A stretch of 64,000 bases of DNA from Promethearchaeota archaeon. GTDB lineage: Archaea > Asgardarchaeota > Lokiarchaeia > Sigyniarchaeales > SOKP01. Every line of letters begins with the position of its first letter. Positions within the stretch are counted from its first letter, which is position 1. Location of the stretch: NCBI GenBank assembly GCA_019894975.1, contig JAGXNO010000014.1, positions 1-64,000 on the forward strand, in the 5' to 3' direction. This document shows, piece by piece, positions 7,358 through 16,592 of the stretch. The notes below the pieces were generated by a model, which searched no databases, was not told the DNA's origin, and was given only the letters and a program-made list of their open reading frames with translations. The position numbers and the translations under genes were made by a program.

Positions 7358-9085
7358 ATGGAAGGAAATTTACGATTTATATATAAAAAAGAATACTGGT
7401 ACATCAGTGCATTTATTAATACCAGTGAGATTATTGGAGAAACTAAAGCAGAAGAAATAGAAGCTCTATTATTAGAAAGATTAAAAAATCTAAGTGATAA
7501 GGAATTAGAAAAAACAATTACATTTTTAGAAAAACATCCTAATGCTGAAGAAAAGAGAAATACATTAATGGAAATGACTAAATCTATTACAATCGAATGT
7601 GATTGGGAACCTTTTTTCCAAAATTTCCCCTATACTGATGAAAATAATCCCTATACGGAGGATAATAAAGACTTAGTGTATAATACATTAGGTTACTTCA
7701 AATTGGAAGTAGAATATTTTAAAAATGAGCCATACAATAAAGAAAAAGTGACTCCGGATTTAATACAACAAGTACCATATATTGTTCTTGATATTCTTAA
7801 AGAATTCAGTACAAAAAAAGAAAATCAATTTTTACTTCTTGACACGGAGAGTCCAATTTATGTATTCGTGATATCGACTAAAACAACTCCTATTGAAGTT
7901 CAATGGAATGAACAAAATATAAATAAATATAAAAATGATCTCGGATATTGGACACAAATTTATGCTGGTCAATGGCGTGACTATAGTGAAGATCTATTTG
8001 AAAGAAGAGTTAAAAAAAATCTATCAAATCGTTTATCTGAATTGCACTATATTAAGAGAAATTCTGGATTTATTTACATGACAGAAAGAAACTATGAAAC
8101 AGAATTTTTATATATAAAAGACTACCTTTTAGAACCAACCCCAGAAATGAGAGCAGTGCTATTCGCATTAATGACGATCAATCGTTCTCTTGATGTTTTA
8201 TTTATGAAGAGATATTCGGATGTTTTTATGAGCTTAGAGAGAATTGAAAAAAAAACTAATAATCTGAGATTTTTAAGAGGAATGATTCAGACAAAGATGA
8301 GTCTTATCTATAACAAATTGGATAGGAATCCACGTCAACATTATAAAAGAGTCTTAACCCATTTGATAAGAAAATTCCGTATTGAAGAGATTGTGAGAAG
8401 AACAAATAACAAATTCAAGATGTTATATGATTCGATGCAGGAATTATATTTAAAAAGAAGTGAAGAAAACCAAAAAAGAACCAAAAAAGCTCTCTACTTC
8501 CTGAATATATTATTAGGCGCAGGATTTATAGTAGAATTTGTCAATACAATAAGAATTGCTTTTAGCTTAGAAGAAACAGCTCAACCGTCACCTATAATAC
8601 ATGGATTAATTTCAATAATTTTAGGAGCATCCTTATTAATAACTATTGGTTATTTTACATATAGTAGATATAAGTTAAAAGCTTCAGAATTGGGACATAC
8701 TGTTGACGCTGTTATTCAAGATGATAAGCAGAATATAATATTAATTAAAAGAAAATATGCCCCTTACAAAGGAAAATATGCACTTCCTGGTGGATTTATA
8801 AAATACAATGAAGATCCAGAACAAGCTATAATCAGAGAAGTGAGAGAAGAAACGAATCTTGCTATAGAGATCATAAAAAGAATAGGGACATATGATCAAA
8901 AAGGTCGAGATCCACGTGGGAGAATTGTATCAACAGCATTTAGATGTCGTCTTATAAAAGATATTTCCAGAATGAAAGGTGGAGATGATGCCATTGCTAC
9001 TGAAGCTATCCCAATTGCAGAAATCAAAAATATGGATTTAGCTTTTGATCATAAACTTATATTAAAAGATGCGGGTATTTTATAA
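7358..9085 (+). CDS. Membrane-anchored Nudix hydrolase with large N-terminal domain
   Basis: A 575-residue protein. Residues 1 to about 370 form a charged domain I do not recognise. Two hydrophobic segments follow (about 378-400 and 411-432), the likely membrane hairpin. Residues about 446-575 are a Nudix domain with a clear Nudix box, from LPGGFIKYNEDPEQA through IREVREETNL (GX5EX7REUXEEXGU). A basic segment (RYKLKASELG) precedes it on the predicted cytoplasmic side. Nudix enzymes of this type cleave nucleoside diphosphates linked to another moiety, ADP-ribose often among them; the substrate here is inference. It faces the TIR island divergently across about 280 bases and is followed by nadA on the same strand. 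Confidence 0.8.
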   Translation: MEGNLRFIYKKEYWYISAFINTSEIIGETKAEEIEALLLERLKNLSDKELEKTITFLEKHPNAEEKRNTLMEMTKSITIECDWEPFFQNFPYTDENNPYTEDNKDLVYNTLGYFKLEVEYFKNEPYNKEKVTPDLIQQVPYIVLDILKEFSTKKENQFLLLDTESPIYVFVISTKTTPIEVQWNEQNINKYKNDLGYWTQIYAGQWRDYSEDLFERRVKKNLSNRLSELHYIKRNSGFIYMTERNYETEFLYIKDYLLEPTPEMRAVLFALMTINRSLDVLFMKRYSDVFMSLERIEKKTNNLRFLRGMIQTKMSLIYNKLDRNPRQHYKRVLTHLIRKFRIEEIVRRTNNKFKMLYDSMQELYLKRSEENQKRTKKALYFLNILLGAGFIVEFVNTIRIAFSLEETAQPSPIIHGLISIILGASLLITIGYFTYSRYKLKASELGHTVDAVIQDDKQNIILIKRKYAPYKGKYALPGGFIKYNEDPEQAIIREVREETNLAIEIIKRIGTYDQKGRDPRGRIVSTAFRCRLIKDISRMKGGDDAIATEAIPIAEIKNMDLAFDHKLILKDAGIL

Positions 9086-9218
9086 AAAATCGATTTTTAA
9101 AAATTTTTTATTCTTTATTATTTACAATAAATAAGGCGTCTTAATTTTTATAATCAAACAACTTATCTTTTCTTAAATCCTTAAATAATATAATAAACAC
9201 TGATTCCTTTCCGGAAAA

Positions 9219-10163
9219 ATGACTGTCAAACAACTGCAAGAAGAAATTTTAACACTAAAAAAGCAAAATGATGTAATAATTTTAGCTCATTATTATCAAC
9301 CAATTGAAATTCAAGAAATTGCTGATTATATAGGAGATTCTCTTGGATTATCTCGAACATCTAATGAAAAAACAAATACAGATTATATTATATTTGCCGG
9401 GGTTGATTTTATGGCTGAGACTGCGTCAATTTTAAATCAGGATAAACATGTGTTGATTCCGAATTATGAATCATGTTGTCCAATGGCAGCATTTCTTACT
9501 CCTGAAATGGTTATAGATTTTAAGCAAAAACATCCCGGATTACCCGTGGTTGTGTATGTCAATTCTACCGCAGCAGTAAAAGCAGAATCGGATATTTGCT
9601 GCACTTCTTCAAATGCAGTGAAAATAACTGAGAATATCAGTAAAGAATTTAATGTAAAAAGCGTTTTATTTGGCCCTGATGCGAATCTAGCGGATTATAC
9701 AGAACAAATGTCGAAAATCAAAACAATAAAAATGCCAAAGTCCGGTCATTGCTACGTGCATTCTCAGATAACTGTGGGTGATATAGAAATTGGGAGAGAA
9801 CGTTATCCTGAAGCAAAACTACTTGTTCATCCCGAATGTGTTCGAGAAGTAAGAGATTTAGCAGATTTTGTGGGATCTACTGCGCATATGTATAATAGAG
9901 TAAAGGACAGTTCTCAAGATGAAAAGGAATTCATTATCGGTACTGAGCAGGGGTTAGTAGAACGTATAGCTCAAGATTTTCAGGATAAAACATTTCACCT
10001 CGCAAAAGATAAGTTGATTTGTTATAATATGAAAAAGCATAATCTCGAATTGATTAAGTATCTTTTAGAAAATTTGGATGATAAAACTTTTGAAGTTAAA
10101 GTCCCTTCTGAAATAGCAAAGCGTGCTATAGAACCGATCGAAAAAATGTTAAAATATTCTTAA
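9219..10163 (+). CDS. nadA: Quinolinate synthase A
   Basis: A 314-residue NadA: it condenses iminoaspartate with dihydroxyacetone phosphate to quinolinate in de novo NAD synthesis. Visible family motifs are ILAHYYQPIEIQEIADYIGDS at the N-terminus and FAGVDFMAETASIL. The three cysteine positions of the [4Fe-4S] cluster are in SCCPMAAF, SGHCYVHSQ and LICYNMKKHNLE. HPECVREV and GTEQGL are also family segments. The start ATG follows an AT-rich leader without a clear ribosome site. The partners nadB/nadX and nadC are not in the window. Confidence 0.96.
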   Translation: MTVKQLQEEILTLKKQNDVIILAHYYQPIEIQEIADYIGDSLGLSRTSNEKTNTDYIIFAGVDFMAETASILNQDKHVLIPNYESCCPMAAFLTPEMVIDFKQKHPGLPVVVYVNSTAAVKAESDICCTSSNAVKITENISKEFNVKSVLFGPDANLADYTEQMSKIKTIKMPKSGHCYVHSQITVGDIEIGRERYPEAKLLVHPECVREVRDLADFVGSTAHMYNRVKDSSQDEKEFIIGTEQGLVERIAQDFQDKTFHLAKDKLICYNMKKHNLELIKYLLENLDDKTFEVKVPSEIAKRAIEPIEKMLKYS

Positions 10164-11696
10164 CTAAAAAAAACTAGTGATTTTCTTTTGGTTTCTATTA
10201 AATAAATATCTTTGAAAAGCGTTTGAAGGTTTTCCTGATAAAAGTGCGGTTGTTTGTGATTGTTCCTCAAATTTTTTGATATCCTTATGGTTAAACTTGA
10301 ATTCCTTTTTAATTTCTTCTAATCTAAATAGCCACTTAACAAAATTTTTATATAATCTGCCGCCATTACTTGCTTTTGAAGTATGAGTTTTTTCATAATA
10401 TTTAATATCTTCATCTGAGTAATTTGTATAATTTCTAAAGTTTTGCCCCATCCAAAAAAACCTTGAAACGGAATTTGAAAACTTAGTAATTCTACAACCT
10501 GTTAATTTAACGGTCTTCAAATTGGGTAACCTATTAAGAAAGTCTGGAATTTCTTCAATATTAATATTTCCTGAAAGATCCAAGACTTCTAGATTATTAA
10601 GCTCTTTGATTCCTTCAATATTTTCTATATAATTATTTTTTAAATATAATTTCTTTAGCTTTGTAAGATTATCAAGTTTTGTTATCTTATTTATTCTATT
10701 ACTACTTAGATCCAATTCTTCAATATTCTCAGAATTCTCCTCAAAACCTTTGATATCCTCTATCTTCTCAATCATTCTGTTCTTTAAATTAATTTTTGAA
10801 TCTAAAATAAGACCTATTAATCTATCATTATAAGTTATGATTTTAAGATCTAAATTATAAAAATTGATTTTAGCTTTACTTAGAAATTTGAGAATGGGAA
10901 AACTTCTCACACTCTTATATTTATTATAAATTATTTCTACAAAATCCTGCCTTTTGATTTCTGGAATCTTTTCAATCGCTTTCAGTAAGATCAAATATTT
11001 ATATTTAAATCGAAATCTGTTTATAAAGGAAGAAGTCTGTTGCTTAATAATTTTGATAGATTCAGGATTTAAAGTATTATTAAGTTTTGGAATAACATTC
11101 CTGCAGTATTCATCGATACTTGGAAAGTTTATATCAAGTAGCATGCTTTCAAATTCATCTTCTGTCAGGTAATGTAAATAACCATTTTGAGTTAGGAATC
11201 TAATTACTGTTGGGTGTCCTGTTGCATATCTCAAAGCAATTTCCTCTTTGAATTTTCGCTTAGCAATAGGATCTCCGGCATCAACAAGAGCTTTTAACAA
11301 AGGAAATGCTAAATTGCGATGAAGTATTCTTGTATCATAATTATTCTCTGCCCATGTTTGAATGTTTGAACAATGCCCCCAAAATTCTGTTTCTGGTGGA
11401 ACTTTACCATGATTCCTTTCCATAGAGCGATTGAGTTTAACCGCAGCTTCATCAATCGATTCAATCTCATCATACTCTTCGATTCTATCAGTAGATATAT
11501 TCAATAACAGATACATACATTGCATAAATCTTCGATTATTCACATAGATATTAGTTCTTCCTCCTTCAAGTTTTAGCTTAAGATATTGATTAATTGTGAA
11601 TTCTTTTTTTAAAGGTATTTGTCTTATTGCTAAGAAGAAGATAACAAAAACGAAAGCGAATATTCCATACTTTTGAAATTCAAGCATCTCTTTCAC
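10164..11696 (-). CDS. Leucine-rich repeat protein with N-terminal hydrophobic segment
   Basis: A 510-residue protein. Residues about 9-25 are hydrophobic (GIFAFVFVIFFLAIRQI), a probable anchor. The central part (about 30-220) has a conserved-looking module with NQYLKLKLEGGRTNIYVNN, PPETEFWGHCSNIQTWAEN and LAFPLLKALVDAGDPIAK. Residues about 325-410 hold four to five short LRRs of the type LEVLDLSGNINIEEIPDF. The C-terminal 100 residues are basic and helical. The stop lies directly after the stop of nadA (convergent). The LRRs suggest protein binding; no catalytic motif is visible. Confidence 0.8.
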   Translation of the reverse strand: MKEMLEFQKYGIFAFVFVIFFLAIRQIPLKKEFTINQYLKLKLEGGRTNIYVNNRRFMQCMYLLLNISTDRIEEYDEIESIDEAAVKLNRSMERNHGKVPPETEFWGHCSNIQTWAENNYDTRILHRNLAFPLLKALVDAGDPIAKRKFKEEIALRYATGHPTVIRFLTQNGYLHYLTEDEFESMLLDINFPSIDEYCRNVIPKLNNTLNPESIKIIKQQTSSFINRFRFKYKYLILLKAIEKIPEIKRQDFVEIIYNKYKSVRSFPILKFLSKAKINFYNLDLKIITYNDRLIGLILDSKINLKNRMIEKIEDIKGFEENSENIEELDLSSNRINKITKLDNLTKLKKLYLKNNYIENIEGIKELNNLEVLDLSGNINIEEIPDFLNRLPNLKTVKLTGCRITKFSNSVSRFFWMGQNFRNYTNYSDEDIKYYEKTHTSKASNGGRLYKNFVKWLFRLEEIKKEFKFNHKDIKKFEEQSQTTALLSGKPSNAFQRYLFNRNQKKITSFF

Positions 11697-11766
11697 AAAA
11701 TAGGATTTTTGTTATTTTGAAGATATTTTTTTATAGATGTCCAATACTTATAAAAAGCGACACTAA

Positions 11767-12876
11767 CTAGGATTCTTGATTTGATGATAAAGTAAGGATA
11801 TTCAAATTAATATCAATATTAATGCCACTTAAAATATTTTCCTTGAGCTTTAAACCCTCTTTAGACATTAATAATTTTTTCGATTGAGTGATACCTTCCA
11901 TTATTTTTTCTCTTTCCATATCTAAGAAACCCATCTCAATAGCATTCTTAATTATTTGGTTTAATACTAATAATTGAAATTGTACTTGAATAGCGTCCCA
12001 TATCAACCCCATCTCCTTTAAATGATCAGTTATTTCTTCGGCAATAATGTCTAAATCGTAGATCATATCGTAGATCCCTTCTTGAAGATTAATTATTTCA
12101 TCAATTAATTTGTCTTTTATAAGTCGTAAAGTTGTAGTTCCCAATAAATCTTCTTCATGAAAGAAGAAATCAGTATCTCCTCTTTGAATTAAATAAAATC
12201 CAAAATCACTCTTAATTAATTTCGATCTGGCCAAGTAGTTAATTGCTTCCCTCGATACCTTATAAACTTCGCAGAATTGTTCTAAATTTAATTTATATCC
12301 AACAAATTTTTGAGGGGTGGGTTCATCGAAATGCCAGTAATTTCTTGCGAATGCTCCCTGTCCTAAGATTGAGTTATAAAAGATATAAAAAAGAGAGAGA
12401 TACAAATCCCTGTCTTGCTGTAATTCAAAGAAATTATCACCAATTTTAGAGATGATTCTTACAATGTGGATTATAAAAGCATCTACAACACTTATTTCCT
12501 TATAGAAATCGATAAGATCCTCGAGTTTTCTTACATTGTCTTTTAATTCATTAACTATAAATAGCTCATCTTTTAACTTTAAAGGCTCCTCTCCAAGTTT
12601 TTCAATTCCTCGTTCTGTAATTATATATCCTTGATACTGTTTATTGGTCTGTTTGTCTGTAAATATTCTTTGCTCTACGTTTTTCTTTTCTCTATGAAAA
12701 TTTAGATATTTGGAAACAGTCGATCTGCTTAGATTCGAATATTTTATTAAGTTAGTGAATCTCTGTGGACCTAAATTTCTAAGGATAAATAATATTCTCC
12801 TACTATTATCCTCAATGTTACTCGATTTATTTAATAACTCATTCTTTAATTTTTTTGAAATATTCCAGCTTTCCAT
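11767..12876 (-). CDS. Winged-helix transcriptional regulator with large helical C-terminal domain
   Basis: A 369-residue protein. Residues about 20-95 form a winged helix: RRILFILRNLGPQRFTNLIK, then SNLSRSTVSKYLNFHREKKN as the recognition helix, and a wing with GYIITERGIEKLG. The remaining 270 residues are helical and acidic, without a family I recognise; they could sense a ligand or mediate oligomerisation. Repeated AAGTATA/TATACTT elements lie just upstream of its start and suggest autoregulation. The ubiquitin-like gene is transcribed divergently from the far side of the same intergenic region. Confidence 0.75.
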   Translation of the reverse strand: MESWNISKKLKNELLNKSSNIEDNSRRILFILRNLGPQRFTNLIKYSNLSRSTVSKYLNFHREKKNVEQRIFTDKQTNKQYQGYIITERGIEKLGEEPLKLKDELFIVNELKDNVRKLEDLIDFYKEISVVDAFIIHIVRIISKIGDNFFELQQDRDLYLSLFYIFYNSILGQGAFARNYWHFDEPTPQKFVGYKLNLEQFCEVYKVSREAINYLARSKLIKSDFGFYLIQRGDTDFFFHEEDLLGTTTLRLIKDKLIDEIINLQEGIYDMIYDLDIIAEEITDHLKEMGLIWDAIQVQFQLLVLNQIIKNAIEMGFLDMEREKIMEGITQSKKLLMSKEGLKLKENILSGINIDINLNILTLSSNQES

Positions 12877-12895
12877 ACTAATAAGAAGTTAGTCT

Positions 12896-12933
12896 AAGTA
12901 TAAAAACCTATACTTTTTTTCTATACTTATACT
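12896..12933. promoter_or_regulatory. Candidate operator: AAGTATA / TATACTT inverted and repeated elements
   Basis: AAGTATA (12896-12902), a six-base spacer and TATACTT (12909-12915) form an inverted repeat. A further TATACTT follows at 12922-12928, overlapping TTATACT. The cluster starts 20 bases upstream of the winged-helix gene start. Its AT content makes overlap with a TATA box likely. The regulator assignment is inference from proximity. Confidence 0.45.
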
Positions 12934-13190
12934 AAAAGAATTATGAAATACCAATATTCATAAAAAAAGTATATTTTCAAGAAAAATTAGTCTGATGTGA
13001 ATTTTTAATAATTCAGAACCTTTTCGAGTTGATTAACATTGAAAAATTTTTGCTATAACATTGATTTAATTATACTGATTCATGTAAACTGAAGTTTGAT
13101 GTAAAATACCGAAGACCTTAAGTAAAAGCTCTCTCAATATCTTTTTAATAGAACATAAAAAAAAAATTTAATAAAATAGTTTGAAATAAT
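12934..13190. other. Intergenic region upstream of the ubiquitin-like gene
   Basis: With the operator cluster this completes a 314-base gap between divergent genes. It is AT-rich with no open frame, tRNA-like fold or long repeat. The sequence CTTTTTAATAG near 13139 and an A/T tract at 13160-13180 are the only TATA-like elements near the ubiquitin-like ATG. Confidence 0.4.
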
Positions 13191-13445
13191 ATGACACAAT
13201 TCAGATTTAGATTAACGGGAGTACCCCCAGATCAGGCTATAAAATTGATCGAGCTAGATCCTAATAATTCAATAGCGGAGATCAAAAAAACAGTCCAAAG
13301 GGAATATAAATTAAACCCTATTTTAGCGATTCAATTTATTTTTAAAGGAAAAGTTTTACCTGACCAATTAAAGTTCACAAAAATAGGGATTCATCCAAAG
13401 AAAGACGTTATTACCGTAATGGCTACACAAGCTGGTGGAAGGTAG
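13191..13445 (+). CDS. Ubiquitin-like protein ending in Gly-Gly-Arg
   Basis: An 84-residue beta-grasp protein. The N-terminal strand is FRFRLTGVPP, the helix is NSIAEIKKTVQREYKLNP, and IQFIFKGKVLPDQLKFTKIGI matches the ubiquitin segment around IFAGKQLEDGRTLSDYNI. The C-terminus is ATQAGGR: a Gly-Gly pair with one extra residue, as in precursors that a JAMM-type or other peptidase must trim before activation. It is monocistronic, followed by a T-rich terminator. No E2, RING or JAMM gene is adjacent; the only E1-like gene in the window is at 2781-3521, about 10 kb away. A conjugation role is inferred from the fold and tail. Confidence 0.85.
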   Translation: MTQFRFRLTGVPPDQAIKLIELDPNNSIAEIKKTVQREYKLNPILAIQFIFKGKVLPDQLKFTKIGIHPKKDVITVMATQAGGR

Positions 13446-13496
13446 CCATTCCATCAATTTAATAAGAGTATAACGGGGTTAACACGGGGTTTATAA

Positions 13497-13535
13497 GAGA
13501 AAAAAGCTGGCCACTTTTTCTTTTTTATTTTTTTT
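13497..13535 (+). terminator. T-rich terminator after the ubiquitin-like gene
   Basis: AAAAAAG, the short spacer CTGGCCA and CTTTTT form a weak hairpin, followed by two long T runs (to 13535). It lies between the convergent ends of the ubiquitin-like gene and the longin-like gene. Such T-tracts are the usual archaeal transcription stop. Confidence 0.6.
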
Positions 13536-13559
13536 TAGAATTTCATATTGATTCTAGTC

Positions 13560-13985
13560 TTAATACTCAATATACATAGGCTCTCCATACTCATTTAGTT
13601 TAGAAGAAACCAAACCCTCAACTATTTCTGAAAAAGGTTTAAATTCTGAAATTTCCCCGTTGAAATCGTCCAATGAATTCTTAAATTCAGTAAGAAAAGC
13701 GGTCAGTATGCTTTCTGCAATATCTTCCAGTAATTCTTTTTTTATTTTTTTATTACCACATTTGAGAACCAAATGATAATTGGATCTAGCGGTATAAAAG
13801 AAAAAGATAAAGTTATCAAGAGTTAGCATCCTTAAACTTTCCTTGAAACTATTTTTTGTAAATCTACAAATGATATCAAAATAACTTGCTAATGATTGAT
13901 GATCATCAATTAAATTTACATTTACAAAATTATGATAGAACAAAGCTATACCAGCCTTATTTATTATCATTATTTCTTGAATCAT
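13560..13985 (-). CDS. Longin-like domain protein
   Basis: A 141-residue protein with the strand-helix pattern of longin/SNARE-like domains: IQEIMIINKAGIALFYHNF at the N-terminus, a helical segment ASYFDIICRFTKNSFKE, strands LTLDNFIFFFYTARSNYHLVL, and a long C-terminal helix followed by FSEIVEGLVSSKL. In eukaryotes such domains occur in TRAPP, adaptor and SNARE proteins and in GTPase regulators; Asgard genomes encode many. It is convergent with the ubiquitin-like gene. The fold call is from pattern only and its partner is unknown. Confidence 0.55.
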   Translation of the reverse strand: MIQEIMIINKAGIALFYHNFVNVNLIDDHQSLASYFDIICRFTKNSFKESLRMLTLDNFIFFFYTARSNYHLVLKCGNKKIKKELLEDIAESILTAFLTEFKNSLDDFNGEISEFKPFSEIVEGLVSSKLNEYGEPMYIEY

Positions 13986-14178
13986 ATTAATCCTGTTATT
14001 TAGATAACTTTTTGATATCCTTATTGAGTTTATAAAGAAACTGTAACTCTGAAAGATTTCTCACATAATTTATGGGAAAATTAGTTTTTAAACTTTTATT
14101 CTAGAATTTATTTACTTCTAAATAAACCTCTAAACACGAATAATTAAGAAAAAAAAGAAAATACAATAAAATTGATTT

Positions 14179-15231
14179 CTAAATAATTTGTTCAATTGGT
14201 ATTTTTTTAATATTGTTAAAAGCAGTTGTTAAACATCTTTCCGCGTCGAATACAATATTATTTATTATATCCGACACACACTCTACACTATCAATAAGTT
14301 CAGCGCTTTGACCTAGAAATGCAACACCCTCTTCAATTTTTCCTTCATATGTTCTTTCTAGTTCAGCTAATTCCCGTTCTACTTTTGCCATTGAAGTCTC
14401 AGCAGCTTGTTTTTCTTCTTTACTTTCAACAAGGTTATGGTTGTCAGCCAGTTTATTTTTCCATACCCTAGCGGGCCCAAAAATTCCTGTTTTCAGCTCA
14501 GTATCTGAAGCAGATGATTCTACAACGATTTTCTTATAATTATCATGAAATTCACATTCCTTGGTTGAGATGAATCTAGTACCCATTGCGATAGCACCCA
14601 CACCCATAGATAAAGCAGATGCTAATCCTTCACCAGTAGCATAACCCCCTGAGGCTATTATCGGAACATTTGGTAGACTTTTCATTATTCGCTGTAATAA
14701 AACTAAGGTGCTTATATTTTCATATGACTGATGTCCCCCACCTTCAGTCCCTGTAATAACTAATCCATCAACACCAGTATCAATAAGTTTTTGTGCTAGA
14801 TAGAGTGAAGGTGCGACATGAAAATGCTTGATATTTGAACCACTCTCTTTTAATTTTTCATAGTGTTTATTATACATCAATCTCGGAGATCCTGCGCTTG
14901 TGATTAAATAAACACACTGTTCCTTAATTCTTGGGTTTTCCATGATAAATTTTGGAAGTTGTCGGCAAAGTTTTATAGCATCTGGTTGTAATCTAGCTGT
15001 TCTTATGTTAAACCCAAAAGGTTTGTCGGTGTGTTCAACAACATATTCCATACTTTTTTTCATTTCATCCAGAGTTACAGTCCCGTGTACCGTAACATGA
15101 CTCAACACACCTAATCCTCCTGCTTCTGATACTGCCACAGTTAATTTAGTTGTATAAAAAGGTCCCATTGGAGCACTTAAAATTGGATGTTTAATCCCTA
15201 ACATTCTTGTAATGTCTGTTTCTATTACCAT
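14179..15231 (-). CDS. Nitronate monooxygenase / FabK-like flavin oxidoreductase
   Basis: A 350-residue FMN-dependent TIM-barrel protein of the NMO/2-nitropropane dioxygenase family. Motifs are LGIKHPILSAPMGPFYT, AGGLGVLSH, the phosphate-binding region VPIIASGGYATGEGLASALS and GAIAMGTRF, with TGTEGGGHQ near the active site. The enzyme is a nitronate oxidase or an enoyl-ACP-reductase-like oxidoreductase; the sequence does not decide. A close paralogue (29021-30058) shares the same start, MVI(E/K)T, which supports the ATG at 15231. It stands alone between AT-rich gaps. Confidence 0.85.
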   Translation of the reverse strand: MVIETDITRMLGIKHPILSAPMGPFYTTKLTVAVSEAGGLGVLSHVTVHGTVTLDEMKKSMEYVVEHTDKPFGFNIRTARLQPDAIKLCRQLPKFIMENPRIKEQCVYLITSAGSPRLMYNKHYEKLKESGSNIKHFHVAPSLYLAQKLIDTGVDGLVITGTEGGGHQSYENISTLVLLQRIMKSLPNVPIIASGGYATGEGLASALSMGVGAIAMGTRFISTKECEFHDNYKKIVVESSASDTELKTGIFGPARVWKNKLADNHNLVESKEEKQAAETSMAKVERELAELERTYEGKIEEGVAFLGQSAELIDSVECVSDIINNIVFDAERCLTTAFNNIKKIPIEQII

Positions 15232-15696
15232 TCTGAATCACTATATTCAAAGAAAATTCAAAGTTTAATAAATTAAATCTTCAATTATTAAATTAAACGA
15301 TTAGTTATTTTAATCAAAAAATCATTTATAAAACTTTTACATAAAAACACACTATCAGAAGTATTATATTTATAAAGAGCTTATTAAAATTTCTGAGGAA
15401 TTTTATTAAAATCTCTTTTTGAAATATTATTTGTAAGATAAACTATGTATTATACCTTAAGTGTAAGGATTTTGTTTTCCAACATATGATATGATTGGAT
15501 TTCAACAAAAATAGACCGTTTCACACAAAAAAAGGTTTATCCCGTCATTAAAATTTCGAAATCTTCTGATTATTTTTTAAAAAATCTATAAATAAAAGAC
15601 TATTTAATTAGATGAATGACTAATTAGTTAAGTATATTTACGTAATTTAATCGTACAAAGTCAAAATTTCATACTAATTCAACTAAATATTAAAAT
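15232..15696. other. 465-base AT-rich intergenic region
   Basis: No open frame with coding character, tRNA or long repeat is visible. The only structure I see is a short hairpin CCTTA-AGTG-TAAGG around 15464-15477. It contains the 5' regions of two divergent genes. Confidence 0.4.
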
Positions 15697-15897
15697 ATGG
15701 TGTATAAAATGGCATGGGGAGGATCGCTTAATAAAGAAGGTTCTGATTATCTTAGGAGCATAAGAAAGGCTGAAGATGTGATTCAATTTCTAGAAAATCT
15801 AAAAGATCAACTAATCGGTGAGGAACAAATCCATGTGACCAATGTAATTGAAATTATAACTAATTATATAACAAAACTTTCTGAGAAAGGAAAATAG
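15697..15897 (+). CDS. Small hypothetical protein
   Basis: A 66-residue protein, mostly helical (EDVIQFLENLKDQLIGEEQI and VIEIITNYITKLSEKGK). A second ATG at 15709 would give MAWGGSLNKEG and is equally possible. No metal or nucleotide motif is seen. It is convergent with the hydrogenase-type protease gene, its stop ending three bases before that gene's stop. It is probably real because of its clean helical heptad character, but its function is unknown. Confidence 0.5.
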   Translation: MVYKMAWGGSLNKEGSDYLRSIRKAEDVIQFLENLKDQLIGEEQIHVTNVIEIITNYITKLSEKGK

Positions 15898-15900
15898 AAA

Positions 15901-16470
15901 TTAGCTCAAATTAACAATTTTTTTTAAAATTGTAATTACCTGTTCTGCAGCATTTTGAATTGTGCTTGTAAGATTAAAGGCAAAGAATGGTAAATCTATA
16001 TTTTCACTTCTCTCTTCTAGCGTAATCTCATTTTCCTTATACAAATTTAATTGAGTGAAACCCTCAAGACTTTCAGGTACAAATCCTATCATAGCAACCT
16101 TTATTTCAGGTAACTGCTCAGCTATTAAATCAATTACAACATGAATTGGAATGGTGTGTGAAGAAATTGGCACAGATTCTTGAATATGTTTACGTTCTAT
16201 TATAGCTATCGTTCCTGGAGATTTTTTTAATGTACATGTATCTATTAATATTAGATGTGATGCTTGAAAGTTAACAATTTCATCCATTCTATTCATAGGA
16301 TCAACACCCGCATTGATAAACAAAAATTTTTCATTTGAAAAATTTAAGAGTTCACTAATTATATATGGTCCTACTCCATCATCAGAGAGTTTTTCCTCTC
16401 CAATACCCATGAATACAACTTTATTCGCATCTTCAAGAATATCTAATAATTTGTTAAAAAAATCCTTCAT
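15901..16470 (-). CDS. HycI-type hydrogenase maturation protease
   Basis: A 189-residue member of the HycI/HyaD/FrcD endopeptidase family that trims the C-terminus of NiFe-hydrogenase large subunits. Motifs are FMGIGEEKLSDDGVGPYII (canonical GIGN.L..DDGVG with its metal-binding acid), INAGVDPMNRMDEI, LILIDTCTLKKSPGTI, and SSHTIPIHVVIDLI, whose His is a metal ligand. The asparagine usual in GIGN is Glu here. No hydrogenase structural gene is in the window, so the substrate lies elsewhere. Confidence 0.85.
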   Translation of the reverse strand: MKDFFNKLLDILEDANKVVFMGIGEEKLSDDGVGPYIISELLNFSNEKFLFINAGVDPMNRMDEIVNFQASHLILIDTCTLKKSPGTIAIIERKHIQESVPISSHTIPIHVVIDLIAEQLPEIKVAMIGFVPESLEGFTQLNLYKENEITLEERSENIDLPFFAFNLTSTIQNAAEQVITILKKIVNLS

Positions 16471-16592
16471 AACAAAGAAAATTTCTTATACGTAATTATT
16501 TTTTTGAATTTCATATTCTTTTTGATTTTTCCATTAATCACGGAGAATAGGGATAAATTCATTAATTATTATAGATTTTAATTCAGTATTAC

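Noticed and set aside
15464..15477. CCTTA-AGTG-TAAGG hairpin as a terminator or riboswitch element
   Set aside because: Five base pairs only, in AT-rich DNA, with no T-tract and at no gene end.
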